A stretch of DNA of 64,000 nt from Jeotgalibacillus sp. ET6. GTDB taxonomy: Bacteria > Bacillota > Bacilli > Bacillales > Jeotgalibacillaceae. Shown piece after piece: positions 51,031-59,899 of this stretch. The stretch is taken from the NCBI RefSeq assembly GCF_029667115.1, contig NZ_JARUIU010000001.1, forward strand, positions 1 to 64,000, in the 5' to 3' direction. The notes beneath the pieces were generated by a model. The model worked only from the letters and a program-made list of their open reading frames with translations. It was not told where the DNA came from and did no database searches. A program made the translations under genes and the position numbers. Position 1 is the first letter of the stretch, and each line of letters begins with the position of its first letter.

Positions 51031-52041
51031 ATTGGGAATTCACATGACACCGCGAGCTTATTTAAAGCAGCAGAACGTTTAAGCGACATCGTCCACAGAA
51101 CCCCATGCAAGCAGTCAAAAACGTTAAACATCCAGTCTGGTCATTCAGTCTGGATGAAGCTTGAGAACTTACAAAGAACGGGTTCATTTAAAATCCGTGG
51201 TGCTTTTAATAAAATATCCCAGCTTACTGAACTTGAATGCAAAAGGGGCATTGTAGCCGCTTCAGCGGGTAATCACGCACAGGGAGTGGCTCTAGCAGGA
51301 AGAGAAAAAGGTGTGCAGGTAACCATCTTCATGCCAACGAACACACCGTTATCGAAAGTAAATGCAACGCGGGAATACGGAGCCAGAGTTGAGCTAACTG
51401 GTGACTCCTTTGATGAGGCTTATGAAGAGTCGATGCGCTATCAGAAAAAAACAGGAGCTACTTTTGTGCATCCGTTTGATGACGCAGTAATTATTGAGGG
51501 ACAGGCAACTGTCGCACTTGAAATGCTGCAGCAAAACCCCGAGCTTGAAACCGTCTTAGTTCCTGCCGGGGGTGGAGGGCTGTTAGCCGGAACAGCTCTT
51601 GCGATTAAATTAATCCGTCCTGATATTAAAGTGGTAGGAGTCCAGGCCGCATCAGCTCCTGCTATTGCTTCTGCTTTTCATCAGCTTGATAAAAATTTGA
51701 TTCCTTTTCAATCCACAATTGCTGAAGGAATCAAAGTAAAGTCACCGGGAGTGTATACATCTGAAATTATTCAATCGTATGTGGATGATATGATTACGGT
51801 ATCTGAGGTCGAAATTGCAGAAGCTATTTTGTTTATGCTTGAACGGGAAAAAATGCTGACAGAAGGTGCGGGGGCAGCAGGTATAGCAGCAATTTTAGGT
51901 AATCATCTGCCTTCGGAGAAGTCACAGCAAGTAGGCGTAATTGTGAGTGGGGGAAACTTGGATATTGCAAAACTTGAAATCTGCAGGCAGACAATTAAGG
52001 ATGATCAGAAAAGAAAACAACGATCTTCTTATATTCTGTAG
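51031..52041 (+). CDS. ilvA: Threonine ammonia-lyase (deaminase), catalytic domain only, with apparent ATT start
   Basis: The conserved reading frame extends 41 codons upstream of the first ATG (51154), through HRTPCKQSKTLN, which is an expected part of the fold; there is no in-frame ATG, GTG or TTG. AGAGGATGATCC (51018-51029) sits well placed for ATT 51031, giving MGNSHDTASLFKAAERL and 336 residues. The PLP lysine lies in GSFKIRGAFNK, and a Gly-rich PAGGGGLLAGTA loop follows near 183. No C-terminal ACT-like regulatory domain exists, unlike the 422-residue B. subtilis IlvA, so it is TdcB-sized. It makes 2-oxobutyrate for isoleucine. Alternatives: a mutated start codon or a sequence error. Confidence 0.85.
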   Translation: MGNSHDTASLFKAAERLSDIVHRTPCKQSKTLNIQSGHSVWMKLENLQRTGSFKIRGAFNKISQLTELECKRGIVAASAGNHAQGVALAGREKGVQVTIFMPTNTPLSKVNATREYGARVELTGDSFDEAYEESMRYQKKTGATFVHPFDDAVIIEGQATVALEMLQQNPELETVLVPAGGGGLLAGTALAIKLIRPDIKVVGVQAASAPAIASAFHQLDKNLIPFQSTIAEGIKVKSPGVYTSEIIQSYVDDMITVSEVEIAEAILFMLEREKMLTEGAGAAGIAAILGNHLPSEKSQQVGVIVSGGNLDIAKLEICRQTIKDDQKRKQRSSYIL

Positions 52042-52096
52042 GTGAATCATTCATAAACTATTAAAGTATGATAGAAGCACATCATTTAATGAAACA

Positions 52097-52141
52097 AAAA
52101 ACAGGCAGGGACAAATTTAATGTCTCCGGGCCTGTTTTTTT
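52097..52141 (+). terminator. Intrinsic terminator ending the ilv-leu operon
   Basis: AAACAGGC...GGGACA and TGTCTCCGGGCCTGTTT pair with one small bulge around an AT-rich loop, followed by seven T. It is related in sequence (GGGACA/TGTCTC) to the other repeat-family hairpins. Confidence 0.85.
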
Positions 52142-52183
52142 CAGCTGTATTTATATCAATCCGTCCGCAGTGTAGCGGGCATA

Positions 52184-52341
52184 GAGAGCTTGGGGCAAAA
52201 CTGTCTCAAGCTCTACGACCGGTTCACTTCGCTTCAGGCGGACGCTTTCCGCAGGGACGGCGCAGAGCCCTCCTCAGGGGGTCTCAAGCAACCGTCATTT
52301 CCTGCAGGGGTCGTCACCTTCCGCTCCACTTACCTGCTACT
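52184..52341 (-). repeat. Dispersed ~160-bp repeat, copy 2 (minus orientation)
   Basis: Reverse complement reads from GGTAAGTGGAGCGGAAGGTG through ACCCCTGCAGG, TGCTTGAGACCCCCTGAGGA, GCGCCGTCCCTGCGGAAAGC and GTCCGCCTGAAGCG to the hairpin AGAGCTTGAGACAG / CTGTCTCAAGCTC-type. It is the most complete copy in the window. It lies between ilvA (+) and a minus-strand gene, in the orientation that ends the minus-strand gene. Frames at 52120-52411 read through it and are not genes. Confidence 0.85.
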
Positions 52342-52402
52342 AGTAACAAATATATCCTCATTTTTTAAATTTTTATGTTTTATGTCCCAGCTTCTTTATA
52401 AA

Positions 52403-52855
52403 TTATGCTGAGTGACGCACTTTTTTCCTATGAATGTTTTGAATAAGTAAATAAAAGACAGGAAGAGAAAACATGTAAATGAAATGGGCGGCACTCCATA
52501 ATCCAAAGGCAGTCATATTATCGGGTTCCGGCACTTCCTTAATGGCAATGAGAGAAAGTGGAAAATATAAAAATATAACCGGAAAAGTGAGCAAAAAAGC
52601 AAATACTAGCAATTTAGCCCATCCGTTTATTTTTTGAGCTCCATACCAATATATGATCCCTATGATGACAGCTATAATTAAATGAAATAAAAATTCGATC
52701 CATTCCGGCCATCGAATATCTCCTATGACTGGAATAAAATCGATATTTAAAAGCAGAGTGTATACCTTAAGGGATGACGCCTTCTCCATCCCTTTTAAAA
52801 TAAAGCCCAATAGGAAACCGGAAAGCAAGCCGAGAACCGTTCCTTTTGCAACCAT
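52403..52855 (-). CDS. Multi-pass membrane protein, unknown function
   Basis: A 150-residue integral membrane protein: helices at about 3-22, 50-72 (WIEFLFHLIIAVIIGIIYWY), 80-100 and 114-138, with a basic C-terminus (HRKKVRHS). I do not recognise a family. Its start overlaps the stop of ylaI by one base (TAATG), implying translational coupling. B. subtilis has ylaJ and ylaK after ylaI; this gene is not either of them. Confidence 0.75.
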   Translation of the reverse strand: MVAKGTVLGLLSGFLLGFILKGMEKASSLKVYTLLLNIDFIPVIGDIRWPEWIEFLFHLIIAVIIGIIYWYGAQKINGWAKLLVFAFLLTFPVIFLYFPLSLIAIKEVPEPDNMTAFGLWSAAHFIYMFSLPVFYLLIQNIHRKKVRHSA

Positions 52856-53058
52856 TAAAAATCGTCTTCGATGCGCTGGGAGCTTTTATAGAAAGTAAAG
52901 TTCCCGGTGGCTATTCTTTTTTTAGTTTTATCTTCAATGCGTTTATTGCATTCATCACACAAATAAGTGTGGATAGGACGATTGCGGAGCTTTTTTGCCA
53001 GGGGGCTCCAGTCTTCAATCGACTCAATTTTATCACAAATAAAACATTTTACTCTCAC
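52855..53058 (-). CDS. ylaI: Zinc-ribbon protein YlaI
   Basis: GTG 53058 follows GGAGGTG at six bases, giving a 67-residue product beginning MRVKCFICDKIES. The upstream ATG at 53073 lies on the ribosome binding site itself. Two CxxC pairs, CFIC (5-8) and CDEC (near 34-37), predict a zinc knuckle, as in YlaI (DUF2197). The function is unknown. It overlaps the following membrane protein gene by one base. Confidence 0.82.
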   Translation of the reverse strand: MRVKCFICDKIESIEDWSPLAKKLRNRPIHTYLCDECNKRIEDKTKKRIATGNFTFYKSSQRIEDDF

Positions 53059-53219
53059 AAAAAGCACCTCCAAAAAAAGTGAACCGTATGATAAATTCAG
53101 TATAGCATGAGAATAGGCCTGTTGTTTGAAATCATATTTATGTGTTCGGATTTTTATCTGATTTATAGTGTGCTGCAGTCCAATTTATCTTATACTGTAA
53201 GAACCAGGAGGGGATTCGG

Positions 53220-53675
53220 ATGGCAAATCGAATTGAATCAAAACTGACACCGGCATTGTTTGACGAATTATTGAATGAACGCTTTGTTCAGGTCGCATCA
53301 ATCGATCATGAAACCGGCGGTCCTATGATCAGCGCATTATCTTGGGTGCATGCGAAAGACGAGTCTACCATTTTATTTGCAGTGGACAAGCGGTCGCGTA
53401 TTATAGCAAACATCAGCAGGCACCCTCTTGTTGCTTTAAATATTATTGCAAACGAAACGTGCTATTCGATCAGCGGAAATGCACAGACAACAGGCAGTTC
53501 TTCAGATAAAGTGCCGATCGAACTTGCGATCGTGCAGCTTGCAATAAAAGAAGTAAGAGATATTATGTTTTACGGAGCAAAAATAGTAGAAGAACCTAAA
53601 TTTGATAAAACCTATGATCAGGAAGCGGCTATGAAACTTGATGCTCAGGTTATGAATGAGCTGAAAAAGCACTGA
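53220..53675 (+). CDS. ylaL: Pyridoxamine 5'-phosphate oxidase-like protein YlaL
   Basis: A 151-residue protein with the flavin-reductase-like split barrel of the PNPOx superfamily: FVQVASIDHETGGPMISALSWV near 20-41, TILFAVDKRSRIIANI near 50-65 and VALNIIANETCYSISGNA near 70-88. Family members bind FMN or heme; the substrate is unknown. It matches B. subtilis YlaL by order before ylaN. AGGAGGGG precedes the ATG. Confidence 0.8.
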   Translation: MANRIESKLTPALFDELLNERFVQVASIDHETGGPMISALSWVHAKDESTILFAVDKRSRIIANISRHPLVALNIIANETCYSISGNAQTTGSSSDKVPIELAIVQLAIKEVRDIMFYGAKIVEEPKFDKTYDQEAAMKLDAQVMNELKKH

Positions 53676-53737
53676 ACGTGAAGAACTGTATTATTTAAAC
53701 GGCAGCAGATCGAACCAGGGTATTCTGTTTATCGTTT

Positions 53738-54235
53738 TTATGATAAAACAAACTGCCTGACATCAGTTATAGGATCCAATCTGTTTGAACCATCGTTGAA
53801 AAGAATATGTACAGGTCCATTTTCTGTTAAAGGCTTTCCTTCGTATGAGAAAGCTAATATAAACGTAAGGGCTTTATCAAGCGGATAAGAAACGCTTCCA
53901 TTTAAAGTTTCAATTGTTAACGTTCCAGCTTCAGCTAATGGTTCTGCATTCTCCAGAAAAGGCTTTAGTGGAATCCCAAAGGTTCCTGTCAGCATTTTCT
54001 GTTTCTCAAATTTTCGTTCTGTTTTAAGCGTTGGCGGATAAGTTGCACCTTCTTGAATTTCTCTTGAGAAATGCGATGCTACAGCTTTCGTATATTCTTC
54101 AAGATCGTCGGTTTGAGATTGCTGTTCATCAAAATAGGTAAGTAAATCAATTTTCCGATCATCCAAAATCCATACCCCAGGATCAAGAGTTATGCTGTAT
54201 TTTACTTTACCTGTTACTGGAATTGTTTTACTCAT
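53738..54235 (-). CDS. Conserved protein of unknown function
   Basis: ATG 54235 is chosen because GGGAGGA precedes it by seven bases; an upstream ATG (54253) would place the ribosome binding site inside the gene. The 165-residue product is soluble and acidic, with VTGKVKYSITLDPGVWILDDRKIDL at the start and HILFNDGSNRLDPITDVRQFVLS at the end. I recall similar Bacillaceae proteins labelled as peptidyl-prolyl isomerase-like, but no catalytic motif of a known isomerase family is visible and I do not assert that function. Confidence 0.7.
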   Translation of the reverse strand: MSKTIPVTGKVKYSITLDPGVWILDDRKIDLLTYFDEQQSQTDDLEEYTKAVASHFSREIQEGATYPPTLKTERKFEKQKMLTGTFGIPLKPFLENAEPLAEAGTLTIETLNGSVSYPLDKALTFILAFSYEGKPLTENGPVHILFNDGSNRLDPITDVRQFVLS

Positions 54236-54477
54236 CGTATTGTCCTCCCACAATCAGTTTTCTATTTAGTCAAAGTATACAGGGGATAGGATAAGATGTC
54301 ACATGAGAACGAATTTTGCGGCGGAACTCCCTTAACGAAAAACAGAGCGAAGCTTGCATTTTAGGGTTCAAAACGCTACAATTTACAAAAGAGGAACATC
54401 CTGATCGATCGTCTTTTAGTGCAGGATCAGTTTAAACAAATAGAGGTAATTAATTTGCATGGAATGGGGGGATCAAT

Positions 54478-54759
54478 GTGACATCAGAGATAAAAATTGA
54501 CCATCGTGAAAAAGCATATTCTCTTTTGCGGAAAGATGCTGAAAAAATTGCTCAGCTTATAAAAGTCCAAATGGACAACTTGACGATGCCCCAGTGTCCA
54601 TTGTACGAAGAGGTTTTAGATACGCAAATGTTTGGGTTATCCCGTGAAATAGAATTTGCTGTTCGTCTCGGACTAGTGGATGAAATAGATGGAAAAACGT
54701 TAATGGATTCTCTTGAAAGAGAACTTTCAATCCTGCATGAAGCTTTTACTAATAAATAA
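54478..54759 (+). CDS. ylaN: YlaN, iron-linked regulator-type small protein
   Basis: A 93-residue helical protein; [50 protein letters not shown] is characteristic of YlaN/UPF0358. In B. subtilis YlaN is important under iron limitation and has been linked to Fur-dependent control. GTG start with GGGGGGATCA upstream. It precedes ftsW as in B. subtilis, with a terminator between. Confidence 0.88.
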   Translation: MTSEIKIDHREKAYSLLRKDAEKIAQLIKVQMDNLTMPQCPLYEEVLDTQMFGLSREIEFAVRLGLVDEIDGKTLMDSLERELSILHEAFTNK

Positions 54760-54768
54760 TTTTTCATG

Positions 54769-54806
54769 CTCAAACAATGTACATTCGATTGTTTGAGTTT
54801 TTTTAT
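54769..54806 (+). terminator. Intrinsic terminator after ylaN
   Basis: A 10-bp perfect stem CTCAAACAAT / ATTGTTTGAG with a 9-base loop and seven T. Confidence 0.88.
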
Positions 54807-54824
54807 ATCAAAAAAGCAGGTTTT

Positions 54825-54852
54825 TTGACTTAAATTATCGAATAATTAAAAT
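54825..54852 (+). promoter_or_regulatory. Promoter of ftsW
   Basis: TTGACT (54825-54830), 16 bases, TAAAAT (54847-54852); about 20 bases before the ftsW start codon. Confidence 0.55.
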
Positions 54853-54871
54853 CAAGATAGGACTGATATAA

Positions 54872-56128
54872 ATGTCGACCATTCTGAAAAGAATGTTTAA
54901 ATCGTACGATTATTCCCTTCTCGTTGTTTATGTACTGTTAGGGATATTTGGAGTGGTGATGGTTTACAGTGCAGGAATGGTGTATGCAGTGGAAGTGCTG
55001 GATCAGTCTGCTGATTTTTTTTACAACGCCCAGCGAAGGAATTTGATACTTGGATTTATCGGATTCGCAGTGATGGCGCTCATTCCTTATAAGCTGTACA
55101 GAGAAAAAGTTATGATGATTCTAATTCTGGTTTTAATGTTTTCCCTGCTGATTTTGGTTCAGTTGTTTGGAGCAAATATTAATAACGCTCAAAGCTGGCT
55201 TCAGCTCGGATCGTTTCAGCTGCAGCCTTCTGAATTTGCAAAGCTTGGCATTATTGTGTACCTATCTGCAATTTATGCCAAGAAGTACACCTACATAAAT
55301 GAGTTTAATAGAGGAGTTATGCCGCCTCTGACTGTTTTGGTTGCTACTTGCTTTTTAGTGGCTATGGAACCAGATTTCGGAACCGCTGCAATTATCTTTG
55401 TGATCGGAATGAGCGTGATCATTTCTTCCGGGATGAAATTCAAAAACATGCTGAAGCTAGCCGGCATTGGCGGAGCGCTGGCTGCTTTTTTCAGCCTCAT
55501 TTTATTTGTGTTCAAAAGGGATGGGTTTCAAAGGATCTTTTCAGAAGAACGGATAGGCCGGTTTGCCGCTTACACGGATCCCTTTGCACACATTAATGAC
55601 AATGGGTGGCAGTTAGTAGGTTCCTATTATGCAATCGGAAATGGCGGTTTATGGGGAAGCGGACTTGGTCAGAGCGTCCAAAAGCTTGGATATCTGCCTG
55701 AACCTCATACAGATTTTATCATGGCCATCATCTCAGAGGAGCTTGGAATTGCAGGGGTGGGTTTTGTTTTGCTGGGACTTGCCTACATTGTTTTAAAAGG
55801 AATTTTTATCGGCATAAAAAGTAAGGACAGATTCGGAAAAATGCTGGCAATCGGCATTGCAAGCATGATTGGTATTCAGGCTTTTATTAATCTTGGCGGC
55901 ATGTCAGGCGTGATCCCGATTACAGGTGTTCCGCTGCCGTTTATCAGTTACGGAGGCTCATCTCTAATTTTGCTTTCTCTTGCCATGGGATTACTGCTTA
56001 ATGTATCAATGTTTGTTAAATACGAAGATAGATATGCAAATGACAAAACGAAAGAAGCAGCTGAAAAACCGGTGCAGTTCAATCAGACAGCTCCGAATCA
56101 GCACCGCAAAGCAAACAGAGGCTATTAA
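54872..56128 (+). CDS. ftsW: Cell division peptidoglycan polymerase FtsW (SEDS family)
   Basis: A 418-residue membrane protein with ten helices. SEDS signatures: GSFQLQPSEFAKLGIIVYLSAI near 111-133, the large extracellular loop with GRFAAYTDPFAHINDNGWQ near 230, EPHTDFIMAIISEELG near 281-296, and GVIPITGVPLPFISYGGSSL near 347-366. It polymerises glycan strands at the division septum with a partner transpeptidase. It matches B. subtilis ylaO/ftsW, 42 bases before pycA. Confidence 0.95.
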   Translation: MSTILKRMFKSYDYSLLVVYVLLGIFGVVMVYSAGMVYAVEVLDQSADFFYNAQRRNLILGFIGFAVMALIPYKLYREKVMMILILVLMFSLLILVQLFGANINNAQSWLQLGSFQLQPSEFAKLGIIVYLSAIYAKKYTYINEFNRGVMPPLTVLVATCFLVAMEPDFGTAAIIFVIGMSVIISSGMKFKNMLKLAGIGGALAAFFSLILFVFKRDGFQRIFSEERIGRFAAYTDPFAHINDNGWQLVGSYYAIGNGGLWGSGLGQSVQKLGYLPEPHTDFIMAIISEELGIAGVGFVLLGLAYIVLKGIFIGIKSKDRFGKMLAIGIASMIGIQAFINLGGMSGVIPITGVPLPFISYGGSSLILLSLAMGLLLNVSMFVKYEDRYANDKTKEAAEKPVQFNQTAPNQHRKANRGY

Positions 56129-56170
56129 TGTTTTTTATTTTCGGCGTTCACCCTTAAGGAGGTTGTTTCA

Positions 56171-59100
56171 TTGAATCATATAAAAAAAGTGTTAGTAGCA
56201 AACAGAGGGGAAATTGCAATCAGAGTTTTCCGTGCCTGTACGGAGCTAAATATAAGAACAGTTGCTGTTTACTCAAAGGAAGACAGCGGATCGTTTCATC
56301 GCTTTAAAGCAGATGAAGCATACATAGTTGGTCAGGGGAAAAAGCCAATTGATGCCTACCTTGATATTGAAGGAATCATTGAAATTGCCAAACGCGCAGA
56401 AGTGGATGCCATCCATCCCGGTTATGGGTTTCTATCAGAAAATATTCATTTTGCCAGACGGTGTGAGGAAGAAGGCATCATATTTATTGGACCCACTTCC
56501 CGTCATTTGGACATGTTTGGTGATAAAGTAAAAGCCAGAAAGCAGGCAGTCGAAGCAAATATTCCGGTTATACCGGGAAGCGACGGTCCTGTTGAAGGTG
56601 TGGAAGAGATTGAAGAGTTTGGCAGAAACCACGGCTTCCCTTTTATCATTAAGGCCTCTCTTGGCGGCGGTGGGAGGGGTATGAGAATTGTCCGTTCAGC
56701 AAATGAAATAAAGGAATCATATGATCGGGCAAAGTCTGAAGCGAAAGCAGCCTTTGGCAATGACGAAGTGTATGTTGAGAGATTTATAGAAAATCCGAAG
56801 CATATTGAAGTACAGATTTTAGGTGACCTTGAAGGAACAATTATTCATTTATACGAACGGGATTGCTCAATACAGAGGAGACATCAAAAAGTAGTAGAGG
56901 TGGCTCCGTCCCTTTCCCTTTCACAGGGTCTGCGTGATGAAATTTGTGAAGCAGCTGTAAAGCTTGCTAAGAACGTCAATTATGTAAATGCGGGAACGGT
57001 CGAATTTCTGGTAGCCAATGAAGAGTTCTTCTTCATCGAAGTAAATCCCAGAGTGCAGGTTGAGCATACCATCACCGAAATGATAACAGGAATCGATATT
57101 GTTCAGTCACAGATTATGATTGCAGAAGGGCACTTTTTACATAGCGACAAAATGCTGATCCCGAAGCAGGAGGATATACAGCTTAATGGATATGCCATCC
57201 AGTCACGGGTTACCACGGAAGATCCCCTTAATGGATTTATGCCTGACTCAGGAAGAATAATGGCTTACCGGTCAGGGGGCGGCTTTGGCGTAAGGCTTGA
57301 TGCGGGCAACGGCTATCAGGGCGCCGAAATTTCATCCCATTACGATTCACTGCTTGTAAAGGTCTCTACATGGGCGCTGACGTTTGAACAAGCTGCAGCC
57401 AAAATGGTCCGAAATTTGCAGGAATTCAGGATCCGTGGGATTAAAACCAATATTCCTTTTTTAGAAAATGTAGTGAAGCATAAAAACTTTTTAACCGGCG
57501 ATTATGCCACTTCTTTTATTGATACGACTCCGGAGCTTTTCTTCTTTCCGAAGAGAAAAGACAGAGGCACAAAAATGCTTTCGTACATTGGCAATGTGAC
57601 AATTAACGGATTTCCGGGAATTGAGAAAAGAGAAAAACCGTATTTTGCAGAGCCAAGGATCCCAAAAACTAATCTGCTTGAAAAGCCTCCTGCCGGAACT
57701 AAGCAGCTGCTTGACGAACTGGGGCCTGAAGCACTCGCAGACTGGGTGAGAAAACAGGATGATGTTTTGATTACGGATACTACTTTTCGTGATGCGCATC
57801 AGTCTCTTCTTGCAACCAGAGTCAGAACCAATGATTTGAAAAATATTGCTGATGCCTCTTCAAGATTGCAATCAGATTTGTTTTCATTTGAAATGTGGGG
57901 AGGAGCTACGTTTGATGTAGCCTACCGTTTTTTAAAAGAAGATCCCTGGATGAGACTGCTGACATTGCGTGAAAAAATACCAAATGTTCTTTTTCAAATG
58001 CTGTTAAGAGCGTCCAATGCGGTCGGCTATAAAAACTACCCTGACAATGTCATAAAAGAGTTTGTACAAAAATCTGCTTACGCTGGCATCGATGTATTTA
58101 GAATTTTTGACAGTTTAAACTGGGTTCAGGGAATGGAAACCGCTATTACAGCGGTGAGAGATTCAGGTAAAGTAGCTGAAGCGGCGATCTGTTATACGGG
58201 GGATATTCTGGATTCGAGCAGATCGAAGTATGATCTTGACTACTATAAGACCATTGCGAAAGAACTGCAGGAACAGGGTGCGCATATTCTAGCGATTAAA
58301 GATATGGCAGGCCTGCTGAAGCCTGAAGCTGCCTACCGTCTAATTACAGAGCTAAAAGCGACTGTTGAACTGCCGATTCATCTCCATACTCATGACACAA
58401 GCGGAAATGGGATCTTTCAGTATGCACGTGCCATTGAAGCAGGAGTCGATATCGTTGATACAGCATTAGGATCAATGAGCGGACTTACCTCACAGCCTGG
58501 CGCCAGCAGTCTTTACTACTCTCTAAGCGGAAATGACAGGCAGCTAAGAATGAATGTGGACCATTCACAAACGCTCTCCCATTACTGGGAAGATGTGCGT
58601 AAGTATTATAAGGATTTCGAAAGCGGAATGAATTCCCCGCATTCAGAAATTTATAAGCATGAAATGCCTGGCGGGCAGTACAGTAATCTGCAGCAGCAGG
58701 CAAAAGGTGTTGGGCTTGGCGAACGCTGGGAAGAAGTAAAAGAGATGTATGCGCGTGTCAATCAGTTATTTGGAGACATCGTTAAAGTAACTCCTTCTTC
58801 AAAAGTGGTAGGGGACATGGCATTATTTATGGTGCAAAATGACCTAGATGAAGAAGCTGTCATTCAAAAAGGTTCGTCTATTGATTTTCCGGATTCTGTA
58901 ATTGAATTGTTTTCCGGCTATCTTGGCCAGCCGCATGGAGGGTTTCCTGAAAAGCTTCAGGAGGTCATTCTAAAAGGCAGAACCCCGATCACAGTGCGGC
59001 CGGGAGAACGTTTGGAGCCTGTTGATTTTGAAGCGCTGCGTGAAGAACTCTTTAAGGAGATTGGCCGTCCGGTTACGCTTTTTGATGCGCTAGCTCATGC

Positions 59101-59614
59101 TTTATATCCAAAAGTATTTAAGGAATATACTGCTACGAATCAGCTGTTTGGAGATGTCTCCGTCATCGATACACCAACGTTCTTTTTCGGGATGAGACTC
59201 GGTGAAGAAATAGAGGTGGAAATTGAAAAAGGCAAGACGCTTATTTTAAAACTGGTTTCGATTGGTGAAGCGAGAGAAGATGGCACGAGGGTTTTATACT
59301 TTGATTTAAATGGTCAGCAGCGGGAAGTTGTGATTAAAGATGAAAGCATCAAGTCGACTGTTGCCATTAAACAAAAAGCAGCTCCTGACAATGATGAAGA
59401 ATTAGGAGCGACAATGCCGGGCACCGTTATAAAAGTACTGATAAGCCGAGGAGATGAAGTCAAACAGGGCGAGCATCTGCTGATTACAGAAGCGATGAAG
59501 ATGGAAACGACCGTACAGGCTCCTTTTAATGGAGTAGTGGATGATATTTTTGTTGAAAATGGAGAAGCGCTGAAACCTGGAGATCTCTTGATCAGATTAA
59601 AAAAGAAAGATTAA
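56171..59614 (+). CDS. pycA: Pyruvate carboxylase
   Basis: A 1147-residue biotin enzyme (B. subtilis 1148) making oxaloacetate from pyruvate. Biotin carboxylase (1-450): LVANRGEIAIRVFRAC at 8-23, GGGGRGMRIVRS near 174, FIEVNPRVQVEHT. Carboxyltransferase (~530-800): ITDTTFRDAHQSLLATRVRT. Biotin carrier domain at the end: EAMKMETTVQAPF with the lysine target (near 1113). TTG start after AAGGAGGTTG. In some Firmicutes cyclic di-AMP acts on this enzyme directly or through DarB, whose homologue lies at 9553. Confidence 0.97.
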   Translation: MNHIKKVLVANRGEIAIRVFRACTELNIRTVAVYSKEDSGSFHRFKADEAYIVGQGKKPIDAYLDIEGIIEIAKRAEVDAIHPGYGFLSENIHFARRCEEEGIIFIGPTSRHLDMFGDKVKARKQAVEANIPVIPGSDGPVEGVEEIEEFGRNHGFPFIIKASLGGGGRGMRIVRSANEIKESYDRAKSEAKAAFGNDEVYVERFIENPKHIEVQILGDLEGTIIHLYERDCSIQRRHQKVVEVAPSLSLSQGLRDEICEAAVKLAKNVNYVNAGTVEFLVANEEFFFIEVNPRVQVEHTITEMITGIDIVQSQIMIAEGHFLHSDKMLIPKQEDIQLNGYAIQSRVTTEDPLNGFMPDSGRIMAYRSGGGFGVRLDAGNGYQGAEISSHYDSLLVKVSTWALTFEQAAAKMVRNLQEFRIRGIKTNIPFLENVVKHKNFLTGDYATSFIDTTPELFFFPKRKDRGTKMLSYIGNVTINGFPGIEKREKPYFAEPRIPKTNLLEKPPAGTKQLLDELGPEALADWVRKQDDVLITDTTFRDAHQSLLATRVRTNDLKNIADASSRLQSDLFSFEMWGGATFDVAYRFLKEDPWMRLLTLREKIPNVLFQMLLRASNAVGYKNYPDNVIKEFVQKSAYAGIDVFRIFDSLNWVQGMETAITAVRDSGKVAEAAICYTGDILDSSRSKYDLDYYKTIAKELQEQGAHILAIKDMAGLLKPEAAYRLITELKATVELPIHLHTHDTSGNGIFQYARAIEAGVDIVDTALGSMSGLTSQPGASSLYYSLSGNDRQLRMNVDHSQTLSHYWEDVRKYYKDFESGMNSPHSEIYKHEMPGGQYSNLQQQAKGVGLGERWEEVKEMYARVNQLFGDIVKVTPSSKVVGDMALFMVQNDLDEEAVIQKGSSIDFPDSVIELFSGYLGQPHGGFPEKLQEVILKGRTPITVRPGERLEPVDFEALREELFKEIGRPVTLFDALAHALYPKVFKEYTATNQLFGDVSVIDTPTFFFGMRLGEEIEVEIEKGKTLILKLVSIGEAREDGTRVLYFDLNGQQREVVIKDESIKSTVAIKQKAAPDNDEELGATMPGTVIKVLISRGDEVKQGEHLLITEAMKMETTVQAPFNGVVDDIFVENGEALKPGDLLIRLKKKD

Positions 59615-59703
59615 ATTAATCGCAAGCTTTTTATTATTTTTCAAATCAATGAAAAACGTGGTTAGGATATACCTGAAAAATGAGTAAAAGTGAGGCAGTA
59701 TAT

Positions 59704-59838
59704 TTAGTAGGAAGAAGTGAACGGAGCGGAAGCCGGTGACTCCTGCTGAATATGACGGAGGCTTGAGAAAAGCGTCTGCCTGAAGCAAAATGAACCTGTC
59801 AAAGAGCCTGAGACACATTTGTCTCAGGCTCGTTTTTT
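59704..59838 (+). repeat. Dispersed repeat, copy 3 (shortened), ending in a terminator
   Basis: From about AGTAGGAAGAAGTGAACGGA through AGCCGGTGACTCCTGC, ATGACGGAGGCTTGAGAAA, GCGTCTGCCTGAAGC and AACCTGTCAAAGAG to the hairpin GAGCCTGAGACA / TGTCTCAGGCTC (59804-59831) with T-run. Compared with copies 1 and 2, the central block (ACCCC...GCCGTCCCTGCGGAA) is deleted. It lies between convergent pycA and ctaA and supplies their terminator. Confidence 0.83.
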
Positions 59839-59899
59839 AGGAGAAATTCAGCAAAAACCGAATTGCACCACTAGTATGTTACAGGTTTGAATTACTCAT

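Noticed and set aside
52120-52411. Two overlapping ~75-80 codon frames after ilvA
   Set aside because: They translate the dispersed repeat copy 2 and its terminator; no ribosome binding site.
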